A stretch of 41,909 bases of DNA, taken from NCBI GenBank assembly GCA_902802945.1, contig CADCOC010000014.1, forward strand, positions 1-41,909, written 5' to 3'. The position numbers and the translations under genes were made by a program. The stretch comes from an uncultured bacterium (GTDB lineage: Bacteria; Verrucomicrobiota; Kiritimatiellia; RFP12; UBA1067). Below, piece by piece: positions 8,901-15,984 of the stretch; within the stretch, counting starts at the first letter, position 1; each line of letters opens with the position of its first letter. The notes under the pieces were generated by a model. That model was not told where the DNA came from and searched no databases. It worked only from the letters and a program-made list of their open reading frames with translations.

Positions 8901-9209
8901 TCCGAGTTCGGAGAGAGGCACGGTGTACGTCGCGCCGGCGGCGGGGACGGACTCGCTCAGCGTCCGCGCGTTCGTCCAGGCGGAGCGAGTGGCGGCATCG
9001 CTGCGCACGTACATGCTCGAATCGTTGGTGCCCGTGTCGTAGGCGAGCTCGAGCTTCATGCTCGCAATACATCCCGCCGGGACCGTCACGACGAGCGACC
9101 GCGCGTCGTCGCTGATGCCGATCGTTGGCGACGGGAGGGCGTTCGCCGCCATCGGGATTGCCGCGCTTGCCGCGACCGCCGCGGCTGCCATCAGTTTTCT
9201 CATGCTCAT
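5931..9209 (-). CDS. Large secreted surface protein with two LamG-like domains and a GLMIVIR C-terminus
   Basis: This protein has 1092 residues from ATG 9209 (AAGGAA 9 nt upstream). The signal peptide is MSMRKLMAAAAVAASAAIPM, ending ANA. Two similar modules follow, at about residues 25-330 and 340-620. Each has a beta-sandwich, a 'DTGI' strand and the block WYYLKLYGSDNAALLDYVPA / WYYLKLKGIDGNLLLDYVPV, typical of LamG-like folds in this lineage. Residues 650-1050 are a beta-helix with an autotransporter-associated strand (TYSGGTDIVAGTLKAG). No outer-membrane barrel follows: the protein ends YRKRGLMIVIR, nearly the same as the next gene's YGKQRGLMIMVR. I infer a cell-surface or extracellular adhesin or glycan-binding protein. 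No enzyme motif is seen. Confidence 0.75.
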   Translation of the reverse strand: MSMRKLMAAAAVAASAAIPMAANALPSPTIGISDDARSLVVTVPAGCIASMKLELAYDTGTNDSSMYVRSDAATRSAWTNARTLSESVPAAGATYTVPLSELGVSADASFRLFASSTDIALLDYVEQNGTDSGHDTGIPDNICYALEYGQIPKTLNVQYPTVIGSILPNGKYGFAIQHNQRATAGYFEQWSGGKYTYRALTFKTSEMNVCTFTTNKVLTFNGTQLAPGAGASAWTTPLGTSTTNLFLGRFVNETGLKIQSRWYYLKLYGSDNAALLDYVPAKRMSDGVAGFYDRAAVKFVTPSDGGAFTGGTVTNDAFVVAATAVGGICSFPRLARVPAVTTLDTSDGATLTIEVRPGYGVGSKLYLAHDTTDKGGDIADWTGKLEVCSSIPTAGGTYTVDLAAQGLYSGRVFRAFIANRYTLLERVQQNSDDDVIDTGIADTLCNGMELGCYCTGYSNKYSSFIGTGTGNGAANCGYRVCLGGSATKVMFGQYVNSRYTYKFVTFTANTRNVLKVENNTVTLNGGSAVKPESGNTASWRTTPLGLSRLNAYMGRLPTDNATGTCCYGWWYYLKLKGIDGNLLLDYVPVMNSNGTAGFLDRVSASFVTPTSGGSLVAGDAAGEETWEGVSLSETMTCDADMPVTAGWIGGTSGALDNPANWACTNFLGAALPNTTLPVADVTDVTIGGTVSFNYTTAADRRWRNATFLDCTLADACDWSGFGGGFVLDGTIDLAGNALTLAGAPAGGTITSSASGDPVPLHFVIPAGVTNENVDCAITGNIRLFKEGAGMLVATKYPQTYSGGTDIVAGTLKAGVPGDINKVAQGSFFGSLKTLDVRPDGTLDSGGTYYWGYHTINLHGGTLTTSVQPTTYGFNPKIYLTANSTLEVTGGSDSKSPLLDLGGHTLNINFHNNAWHIFTSLTTNGNIVATGNGVMNFDKNGEITCPTVAFDIGEGVRFHVKCPSVVMGDLIVRTSNVTYSGNHVVMVNGRFTPVTQYFPRVQLQDGATLDLSGREGTWPVESLTSGSSLSFAANATVTVAVGDRATVPNRVVSWTTPPAGADTLKVLCDRSDFKFEVRDDGIYRKRGLMIVIR

Positions 9210-9252
9210 TGTCAGTTTTCCTTCAGAGTTCGCCTTTGTTTCACTCTTCGCC

Positions 9253-9279
9253 GTGTAGAACGTATAGATCATGTAGATT
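9253..9279. repeat. TGTAGAAC-type repeat upstream of the 1092-residue protein
   Basis: GTGTAGAACGTATAGATCAT followed by GTAGAT is a degenerate copy of the motif at 3811-3864. It lies 45-70 nt upstream of the chosen start at 9209, in the untranslated leader. Confidence 0.5.
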
Positions 9280-9327
9280 TTCAAATCGCCTTTATTTGCC
9301 AAAGGCGACGTGAAAGCTCACATTATC

Positions 9328-12300
9328 TCAGCGCACCATGATCATGAGGCCGCGCTGCTTCCCGTAATACAGTACGCTCTTGCCTTCCGATCTCCTCACG
9401 AAGAAATGCCTGCCGTTCGCGTCGTGCCCGCCGGGGTACGCAACAACCCCTGCCGTCGTCTTGGCAACAGGCACGGCCTTGACCTCCGCCCAGTTCACGC
9501 CGTTGGTGGCCGCCGTCGATACGTCGCCCTCAATTGCGATGTTCCCGCCGAACGTTGCGTTCGCCACGTCGAGCGTCGTGCCGGAGGCCGCCCGCAGTCC
9601 GCCCGCGAACGTGGAGGACGTCGTGAACGCGCCGCCCGACACGACGACGTCGCCCGTAAACGTCTGATTGCCGGTAAGCGTCAGCTTCGCATTGCCCGTC
9701 TTCACGATTCCGCCCGCGCCCGCCATGCTCGCTGCAACGGTCACGTCAAAGGCGTTGGAGATCGCGAGTCCGCCCGCTCCAAGCTGCGGCGTCGGAAGGC
9801 CGGACGGCATGAAGTCCGCCTCGGCGGCCTTCGGCACGAGCGTCGCCCCGTCGAACAGAATGGACGACTCGGCGGTCTTGTGTTGGAATGGGATTTTCGC
9901 GAGATTGACGACGGTGTCCTTCAACGTCAACGTCTGAGTGTTGCCTTTGTTGCTGGCATACCCGAACTGGAGGTTCCCGCACGTCAGCACAGAGTTCGTC
10001 AACGCGACGACCGCCGGCGCGCCGTTGTTGTTCGACAGATAGACAACGCTCGAGCCGAAGTCGATGACGCCGCCGTCGCCTACAAGGGCGCCTGCGCCGT
10101 TGTGCCCGATGTACCAATCACGTTGTGTGGTGAGGCGTCCGCCGTTCGACACCTCAAGCGTAGCCAGTGCGCCATCAGCTGCGCCGCCAATCACGTGGCT
10201 GTTCGCATTGTCGTTCGTGTATGCCGCGCCGTCGAGAATGAAATGCGCGCCGTTCTGGAGGTAGAACCGCACAGAACTCGACAGATTGGCATCCCTCCCG
10301 AAAGTGAATGTCGTGTTGTTCTGAACATGGTCGCCGCCGATGAACTTGACTGTTCCGTTGCAGATTTTGCCGCCGTCGCGAAACGCATTCTGCCAGTTGA
10401 ACGTCTGCACGGACCCGCCGAGGTCGAGAACGCCGGCAATGACGTTTGTGTTCGCCACCGTGGAGAATGCGTTTGTCACGCCGCTAGCGTTCTCCAGCGC
10501 AAACGTCGCGCCGCTCGCGACCGTGACCGGCACGTTGTCGAAGCACGCCATCTCGACATTGGCCGTATGGACGCCGGATTCGGCCGTGATGCTCCCGAGG
10601 TGCAGACCGTCCGCGCAATCGTAGACGGAGCGTCCGGTCGCGCTGTTGAACACGACGTGGTCGAACGTCTTGAAGGAGTCGTCCGTATTCCAGTTCGCCG
10701 TCGTCGTCCACTTCGCGTCCGCGCCGCCGCCCGTCCACACGTGGGTCGTGGGCGAGAGCGTGAGCGTCACCGCGCCGCCAGACGTAATTGCGAGCGAATA
10801 GGCCGAGTCAATCGTGATGCGGCCAAGGGACTCGGCGTCAAGCCCGGACGCGAAGAGCGCATAGGGATTGTTCACCTCGGGGACGCCTGCGGACGTGTCG
10901 ATCTCGATCGCGACCTTTCCTTCCGCGTTCGCGTCGAGGGACAACACGAGGTTCGACGTCACGAATCCGCCGTCCGGCGAGAACTTCAGCTTGAGCGTCG
11001 TGCCGCTCGCCATCGCCAGCGTCGAATCCGCAAAAGACGAAGCCACACCGAGAGAAAGGCTGCCTTCACGCACGTCGATACCGCCCGTGAACGTGTTCGC
11101 ACCGGAGAGTGTCAGCACGCCTTCGCCCTTCTTCACGAGACCGCCGGCACCCGTCATGCCCGCAGCCACGCCCACGTCAAAGGCATTGGAAATCACAAGC
11201 CCGCCCGCTCCAAGCTGCGGCGTCGGCAAACCGGACGGCAGGAAGTCCGCCGCAGCGCCGGTCGGCACGAGCGTCGCCCCGTCGAAGAGGATGGACGAAC
11301 CGTCGGCCTTGCGCCTGAATACGAAACTGGAGAGTTTGACAAGCGTGTTCTTCAACACGAGCGTCTGTGTGGAGATGTTGTTGGCGGTACCGTACGAGAA
11401 CTGGATGTTCCCGCACGACAGCACGGAGTTTGTCAACGCCAGCGTCGATGTCACGCCGGCATTGTTGGACAAGAAAACCCTGGCCGTGCTGAAATCAAGA
11501 ATTGCGCCGTCGCCGACCATGGCACCGCTGGCGGTGTGCCCGATGTACCAATCGCCATACGGCGAGAGGTACTGCGTGACGACGCGCCCGCCGTTAGACA
11601 CCTCAAACGTCGAGAAAGAACCGCTCGTGCCGGCACCGACGACATGATTGCCCGACGTGTCGGTGTTTATGAACGACCCGCCGTCGATTTTGAAATTCGC
11701 TCCCGACTGGAAATAGAAGCGCTTATCGCACGTGAAGTGCGAACCGACGCCGACGGTGAAGAACGTGTTGTCCATGAATATTCCCCAATAATCCGGAACG
11801 AGCATCACCGTGCCGTTGCGGATCTCGCCTCCGTTGCGGAGCGCACCCGTACCGTTGAGAACGGTCGTAATGGTCTGCGAGGCGCCGCCGAGGTCGAGAA
11901 CGCCGGAGATCGCGTTCGCGTTCATCTCAGTCGAGAACGGATTGGTCACGCCCGCGGCGCCTTCCAGTTTGAATTCCGCCCCGTTCGCGACCGTGACGGG
12001 GAAGCCGGAGAAGCCGACCGCCGCGACGTTGGCCGTATGCGCGCCAGACTGGATGGTGACGTTGGTGATGAGGACCTCCCCGCAGTCGTAGATTGAATAA
12101 CTGCCCGTGCCGCCGAACACGACGCTGTCGAACGCCCCGAAGTTGGCGGCAGTGTCCCAGTTGCCGGACGTCGTCCACTTCGCGTCCGCACCACCGCCCG
12201 TCCAAGTATGCGTCACCGGGACGCGCTGAAGCGTAATCGTCACCGCGCCGCCGTCCGAAATCGCAAGCGCGTAAACCGAATTCGGAACGATCGAGATGCG

Positions 12301-13761
12301 GCTCAGCGAGGCGGCGTCAAGGCCGGACGCGAACAGCGTGTAGGGCCGATCCTCCTCCGGCAGGCCGTCGGACGAGTCGATCTCGATCGTGACATTTCCG
12401 CTCGTGTTCGCGTCGAGCGCCGCCGCGAGATTCGACGTCACGAAGCCGACGCCAGGCGTGAACTTCAGCTTGAGCGTCGCCCCGCCGGACATCGTCAGCG
12501 TCGAATTCGCCAAGGACACATTCGGATCGAGCGCAAGCGTCCCCTTGCGCAGGTCGATTCCCCCGGTGAACGTGTGCGCGCCGGTAAGCGTCAGCGTGGC
12601 GTCGCCTTCCTTCACGAGCTTGCCCGAACCGGCGAGCCCCTTCTCAATCGTAACGTCGTAGCTGTTGGAGACGATCAGCCCGCCCGCGCCGAGCGTGGGC
12701 GTCGGCAGGATCGCGCTATTAGGCAGAAAGTCCGTCGCGGCGGCCTTTGGCACAAGGACAGCGCCGTCGAAGCGAATGGACGATGATGTCGTAGCAGCGA
12801 TTGACCCGACGAACTTGGAGATGACGGCGACAGAATCCTTCATGCTCAAGGTCTGGGTATTTGGCTTCGGGTAGGTGCTGCTGTAACCAAACAAGATTCG
12901 ACCGCAAGTCAGCGTGGAATTCGTGAGCGCAAGCACGCCCGTCGTGTTATCGCGCACCGACAAGTAAAGGTCGTTCGATCCGAAATCAATCGTGCCGTTG
13001 TCGCCGATGAGGAACCCGCGCGCGGAGAACCCCAGCCAAACGGGCTTGGCCAACGTGAGTTTTCCGCCATTTTTCACCCGTATGTACGCGTAGCCGCTGC
13101 TCGTGCCGATCGGATGGTTGCTTCCCGTCGTCGTGCTGGTGAGCGACCCGCCGTCAATGATTAGATTCGCACCATAATAAAGATAATAGCGCACCGCGCC
13201 AGACACATTCGCGCCCGGCCCGATCGTAAAGGTCGTGTTTTTAAGATTGGCAGTCGGCGATCCGGAAATCGTCAACGTCCCGTTGCGGATTTCGCCGCCA
13301 TTGCGGAAGAACCCCGCGTTGTCTCCAGGCAGTGTATCTGTTATGGTCTGGCTGGCACCGCCGAGGTCTAGGATTCCGGATATGGCGTTCGCGTTCTGCG
13401 TCGTCGAGAACGGGTTCGTCACCGAGCCCGCGTTCTTGAGGGCGAACGTCGCGCCGCTCGAGAGCGTGATCGGCTTGCCCGTGAAGCTGGCGGACGCGAC
13501 ATTGGCCGTCCATGCGCCCGACTGCACGGTGATGCCCGAAAACGCACCGGAGTCGTAGGTGATCGTGTCAGACGAGAGCGTACCCGTCTGGAAATTGGCC
13601 GTGTCGGAGGCGGTCATCGTCCCGGCTGGCGACCAGTTCGCCGCTGTTGACCAGTTCTTGTTCGCGCCGCCGCCCGTCCACGTGAACGTATCTGCCCACG
13701 ACGGCAACGCGGCCGCTACGCAAATTGCCGCAAGCGCGGCGCGAATCATCTTTGTTCCCAT
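9328..13761 (-). CDS. Giant secreted beta-helix protein with three tandem ~490-residue units and a GLMIMVR C-terminus
   Basis: The start ATG 13761 follows AAAGGAAAA and gives 1477 residues with a signal peptide (MGTKMIRAALAAICVAAALP, cut after SWA). The mature chain is three homologous units starting near residues 24, 515 and 1005, each opened by FTWTGGGANKNW, HTWTGGGADAKW or HVWTGGGADAKW. Each unit contains an ISGVLDLGG(A/S) strand, a DGG/DGA helix turn, an LVP(K/T)-A-(D)FLPSGLPTPQLG block and an autotransporter-associated strand (GANTFTGGIDVREGSLSLG). The C-terminus is YYGKQRGLMIMVR, shared with the preceding gene. No barrel or enzyme motif is visible. I infer a surface or extracellular structural or adhesive protein. 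DNA similarity between units makes copy-number change by recombination possible. Confidence 0.78.
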   Translation of the reverse strand: MGTKMIRAALAAICVAAALPSWADTFTWTGGGANKNWSTAANWSPAGTMTASDTANFQTGTLSSDTITYDSGAFSGITVQSGAWTANVASASFTGKPITLSSGATFALKNAGSVTNPFSTTQNANAISGILDLGGASQTITDTLPGDNAGFFRNGGEIRNGTLTISGSPTANLKNTTFTIGPGANVSGAVRYYLYYGANLIIDGGSLTSTTTGSNHPIGTSSGYAYIRVKNGGKLTLAKPVWLGFSARGFLIGDNGTIDFGSNDLYLSVRDNTTGVLALTNSTLTCGRILFGYSSTYPKPNTQTLSMKDSVAVISKFVGSIAATTSSSIRFDGAVLVPKAAATDFLPNSAILPTPTLGAGGLIVSNSYDVTIEKGLAGSGKLVKEGDATLTLTGAHTFTGGIDLRKGTLALDPNVSLANSTLTMSGGATLKLKFTPGVGFVTSNLAAALDANTSGNVTIEIDSSDGLPEEDRPYTLFASGLDAASLSRISIVPNSVYALAISDGGAVTITLQRVPVTHTWTGGGADAKWTTSGNWDTAANFGAFDSVVFGGTGSYSIYDCGEVLITNVTIQSGAHTANVAAVGFSGFPVTVANGAEFKLEGAAGVTNPFSTEMNANAISGVLDLGGASQTITTVLNGTGALRNGGEIRNGTVMLVPDYWGIFMDNTFFTVGVGSHFTCDKRFYFQSGANFKIDGGSFINTDTSGNHVVGAGTSGSFSTFEVSNGGRVVTQYLSPYGDWYIGHTASGAMVGDGAILDFSTARVFLSNNAGVTSTLALTNSVLSCGNIQFSYGTANNISTQTLVLKNTLVKLSSFVFRRKADGSSILFDGATLVPTGAAADFLPSGLPTPQLGAGGLVISNAFDVGVAAGMTGAGGLVKKGEGVLTLSGANTFTGGIDVREGSLSLGVASSFADSTLAMASGTTLKLKFSPDGGFVTSNLVLSLDANAEGKVAIEIDTSAGVPEVNNPYALFASGLDAESLGRITIDSAYSLAITSGGAVTLTLSPTTHVWTGGGADAKWTTTANWNTDDSFKTFDHVVFNSATGRSVYDCADGLHLGSITAESGVHTANVEMACFDNVPVTVASGATFALENASGVTNAFSTVANTNVIAGVLDLGGSVQTFNWQNAFRDGGKICNGTVKFIGGDHVQNNTTFTFGRDANLSSSVRFYLQNGAHFILDGAAYTNDNANSHVIGGAADGALATLEVSNGGRLTTQRDWYIGHNGAGALVGDGGVIDFGSSVVYLSNNNGAPAVVALTNSVLTCGNLQFGYASNKGNTQTLTLKDTVVNLAKIPFQHKTAESSILFDGATLVPKAAEADFMPSGLPTPQLGAGGLAISNAFDVTVAASMAGAGGIVKTGNAKLTLTGNQTFTGDVVVSGGAFTTSSTFAGGLRAASGTTLDVANATFGGNIAIEGDVSTAATNGVNWAEVKAVPVAKTTAGVVAYPGGHDANGRHFFVRRSEGKSVLYYGKQRGLMIMVR

Positions 13762-13906
13762 ACTGTTTTCCTTTCTTGCCTTTGTTGAAGATTGGGTGTG
13801 TGCGATTATTCGCGGCGTCGTTTCCGATACCGTTCCATGCCTCCACGCTGGCGTCATTTGCGATTTACCGTTCAACGTCGTTGGTCTCCCAAAGAAGATG
13901 GTCGGT

Positions 13907-13936
13907 ATGATAGCACATCCTTCTGCGATTCGTCAA
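13907..13936 (-). promoter_or_regulatory. Sigma-70-type promoter of the 1477-residue protein
   Basis: On the minus strand TTGACG (13931-13936) and TATCAT (13907-13912) are 18 nt apart. They lie about 145 nt before the start at 13761, leaving a long leader. Just upstream are tandem copies of CGGCGGTTTG (13945-13966). Confidence 0.65.
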
Positions 13937-14041
13937 TCCCCTAGCGGCGGTTTGCGGCGGTTTGCGGAAAGGTGATTGACTTTGGGAAGGGACGATTGAC
14001 TTTCGTGTCCAACTCCGCGCATGTCCCACCGCCGTGGGCGT

Positions 14042-14395
14042 TCATTTTGGACGCGCGGCATACTCGCCCTTCGCCAACTTCCGCCAGCCGCGCACAATGG
14101 GCACGTGGCGGCGGTTCACGGTGCTGTTCGAGATGCGTATGTCCTTCGCCTCGTCCAGACGCGCGAGAAGCGACTGTGCGAGCCGCTGCATTTCAGGCGA
14201 CGGCGCGGTATTGGGCGGAAGCTCGCTCCAGAGGCGCTCCTTTGCCGTAGTAGCCGTTGAAGAAGTCGGCGATCAGCGGCTGCGCCGGCAGTTCCGGATT
14301 CCACATCCACTTCAGGAGCAACCAGGCCTTCAGCTCGGCGAAACCCGCGTGACGTCCGGATTTCAAATTCAGGGGGCAGTCCCCGCAAATCCATC
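14042..14395 (-). pseudogene. Frameshifted 3' end of a DUF4838-type protein
   Basis: Reading minus from about 14395, one frame gives SGRHAGFAELKAWLLLKWMW, then NPELPAQPLIADFFNGYYGK and a stop soon after. The pattern 'K-x-WNP...LI-DF-x-GYYG' is the hallmark of the C-terminal part of DUF4838 proteins (large secreted putative glycosidases). A second frame overlapping the end continues ERLWSELPPNTAPSPEMQRL and RRHVPIVRGWRKLAKGEYAA up to a stop at 14042. The two halves fit one protein, so a frameshift lies near 14240. Everything 5' of the fragment is missing. It is a decayed gene next to an intact neighbour. Confidence 0.55.
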
Positions 14396-14415
14396 AGAAA
14401 CCGTAAATGCTCATA

Positions 14416-15837
14416 TCAAGATTGAACATCTGCTTCAAGTGCGCGTCCGAGACCGCCAAAGATTTCCCGTGGACGCACCTCGACATGCAACGCGCCGCCA
14501 TCCCTTGAATTGAGCGCGTTCCATTTCTTGAACCTGGCAAGCGGAATCCCCACCTTCATCGCCGAGTCCTCCGCAGACGGCGCAAACTGGCACCGAGGCG
14601 AAAAAAAGCGACGCACGATCCGCTCTGCATCGCCGCCGAAGCATACGGCATCCACCGTAATCTCGTAGTCGTATGCGCGAACGCCGCCGCACAATCCGTT
14701 GACAACCGGGAATTCAAGCACGAGGGTTCTCTCCGAATAGCCACCCCGCGCCGCCGTTTCCTCGATTGCGGCAGAAAGCATCGCATCCGCAGGGAACTCC
14801 GGCACGGGTGCGGCGCGGCGACGCGTCTCTCGCGCATACGGCATCGTCTTGTCGCCAAGCGGAATATCCCATGTCGGGCCGAGCAGTTTGCCGTTCGTGA
14901 AATCTAGGCGGCGCAATGACATCATGTCGTCATACACATTCAAGACCATCCCTTGCTCGGCGTGATAGCCGTTCGGCTTGTTGTCGTGTCCACTCTCGTA
15001 AGTCACATACCTGAGCGACGGAACCTGCACTGCCGTGAACGCTCCCTGCCATATCGAGTCCTCGCGCACTGCAGTTTGGTGGCTGTGCCCGCAAAACGCA
15101 CAGCAGTTCGGATAGGACGAAAGGATTCTTCCGACCTTGCCGTTGTCCTGCCCCCACACGTACGGGCCGCAGACAGTATTTCTCAAGACGCGGTGCTTCG
15201 AGAAGAAAAAAGGCTTGTCTGGATTCGGCTTGAAGCCCTTGAAGAACTCTTCAAGCCCAAGCGCATCGTTGCTCCTTTCGCGCATGTGGTGCGAAAGTAC
15301 GAAGTCATAGCCCTTCACCTTCTTGTGGGTTATCGGGCTCCACGGCTCTTTGAAGATACATTCCCACGCCTCTTTGGGATGGTAGAAGATCGTGTTCTCA
15401 TTTCGTTCGGCATTCGTCCAGCCATACTGTTTTAGAACATTGTCGCCTTTATGCATGTACCCGCCGTTGTCGTGGTCGCCATAGTGGAAAAGACATTCCA
15501 CGTGTTCGCCGTCAAGACCTTTCGACTCCGGGAACACCTCCTCCCATATTCGCGCCAGCTCCTTCAACTGCGGCACGACCCCGTGGTCTGTAAGGTCGCC
15601 GCATATGAGCACTCCGTCCACGCGCCCCTTGCGAAAAGTCTCCAACGCCCGCTTGAGCTTCTGCGCTGGGATTCTGCTGTTGTTCAGGTGGGTGTCGGAC
15701 AGAATGCCGATGCGAAGCCTTAATTCCTTGGAAACCATGCCGACAGACGACGCATGCGTCCGCAATCCGCAGGAGCCGACCATCACACCGCTCAGCGCCG
15801 CACCTCCCCGCAAAAAGCATCTTCGTGTCAGATCCAT
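14416..15837 (-). CDS. Tat-exported calcineurin-like metallophosphoesterase
   Basis: This is a 473-residue protein from ATG 15837 (AAGGAGG 6 nt upstream). It opens with a twin-arginine signal, MDLTRRCFLRGGAALSGVMV, followed by a Cys that could be lipidated (GSCG). Metal-site blocks of the calcineurin-like superfamily are in order: ILSDTHLN, ICGDLTDHG, YGDHDNGG (GDHD in place of the usual GNHD), SHHMRERS and FCGHSH. Residues 350-473 form an extra beta-rich C-terminal domain. The likely substrate is a phosphodiester or phosphomonoester outside the cytoplasm, and I cannot name it. It has its own promoter (15876-15904) but lies directly after the pectin operon on the same strand. Confidence 0.82.
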   Translation of the reverse strand: MDLTRRCFLRGGAALSGVMVGSCGLRTHASSVGMVSKELRLRIGILSDTHLNNSRIPAQKLKRALETFRKGRVDGVLICGDLTDHGVVPQLKELARIWEEVFPESKGLDGEHVECLFHYGDHDNGGYMHKGDNVLKQYGWTNAERNENTIFYHPKEAWECIFKEPWSPITHKKVKGYDFVLSHHMRERSNDALGLEEFFKGFKPNPDKPFFFSKHRVLRNTVCGPYVWGQDNGKVGRILSSYPNCCAFCGHSHQTAVREDSIWQGAFTAVQVPSLRYVTYESGHDNKPNGYHAEQGMVLNVYDDMMSLRRLDFTNGKLLGPTWDIPLGDKTMPYARETRRRAAPVPEFPADAMLSAAIEETAARGGYSERTLVLEFPVVNGLCGGVRAYDYEITVDAVCFGGDAERIVRRFFSPRCQFAPSAEDSAMKVGIPLARFKKWNALNSRDGGALHVEVRPREIFGGLGRALEADVQS

Positions 15838-15875
15838 GTATGCCTCCTTGTAATGTTTTTGCATTTCACGCGAAA

Positions 15876-15904
15876 ATCATATCAAATATTTCGGAATACC
15901 ACAA
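15876..15904 (-). promoter_or_regulatory. Promoter of the metallophosphoesterase gene
   Basis: On the minus strand TTGTGG (15899-15904) and TATGAT (15876-15881) are 17 nt apart, about 40 nt before the start at 15837. The same TTGTGG -35 is used by the ribosomal operon. Confidence 0.65.
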
Positions 15905-15984
15905 GTCATCTTCAATTGGGCGCATCAGCATTTCTCACCCACGATAGGCTTGGTCCCGCGCTGCTACTGCCTCAAGAGGCCGAT

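Noticed and set aside
9310..12096. A 928-codon plus-strand reading frame
   Set aside because: It is antisense to the three-unit surface protein, is Arg/His-rich and has no family features. It arises from codon bias in high-G+C DNA.
9328..13761. Type V autotransporter
   Set aside because: Autotransporter-associated strands are present, but no C-terminal barrel and no terminal aromatic residue are seen. The protein ends GLMIMVR.
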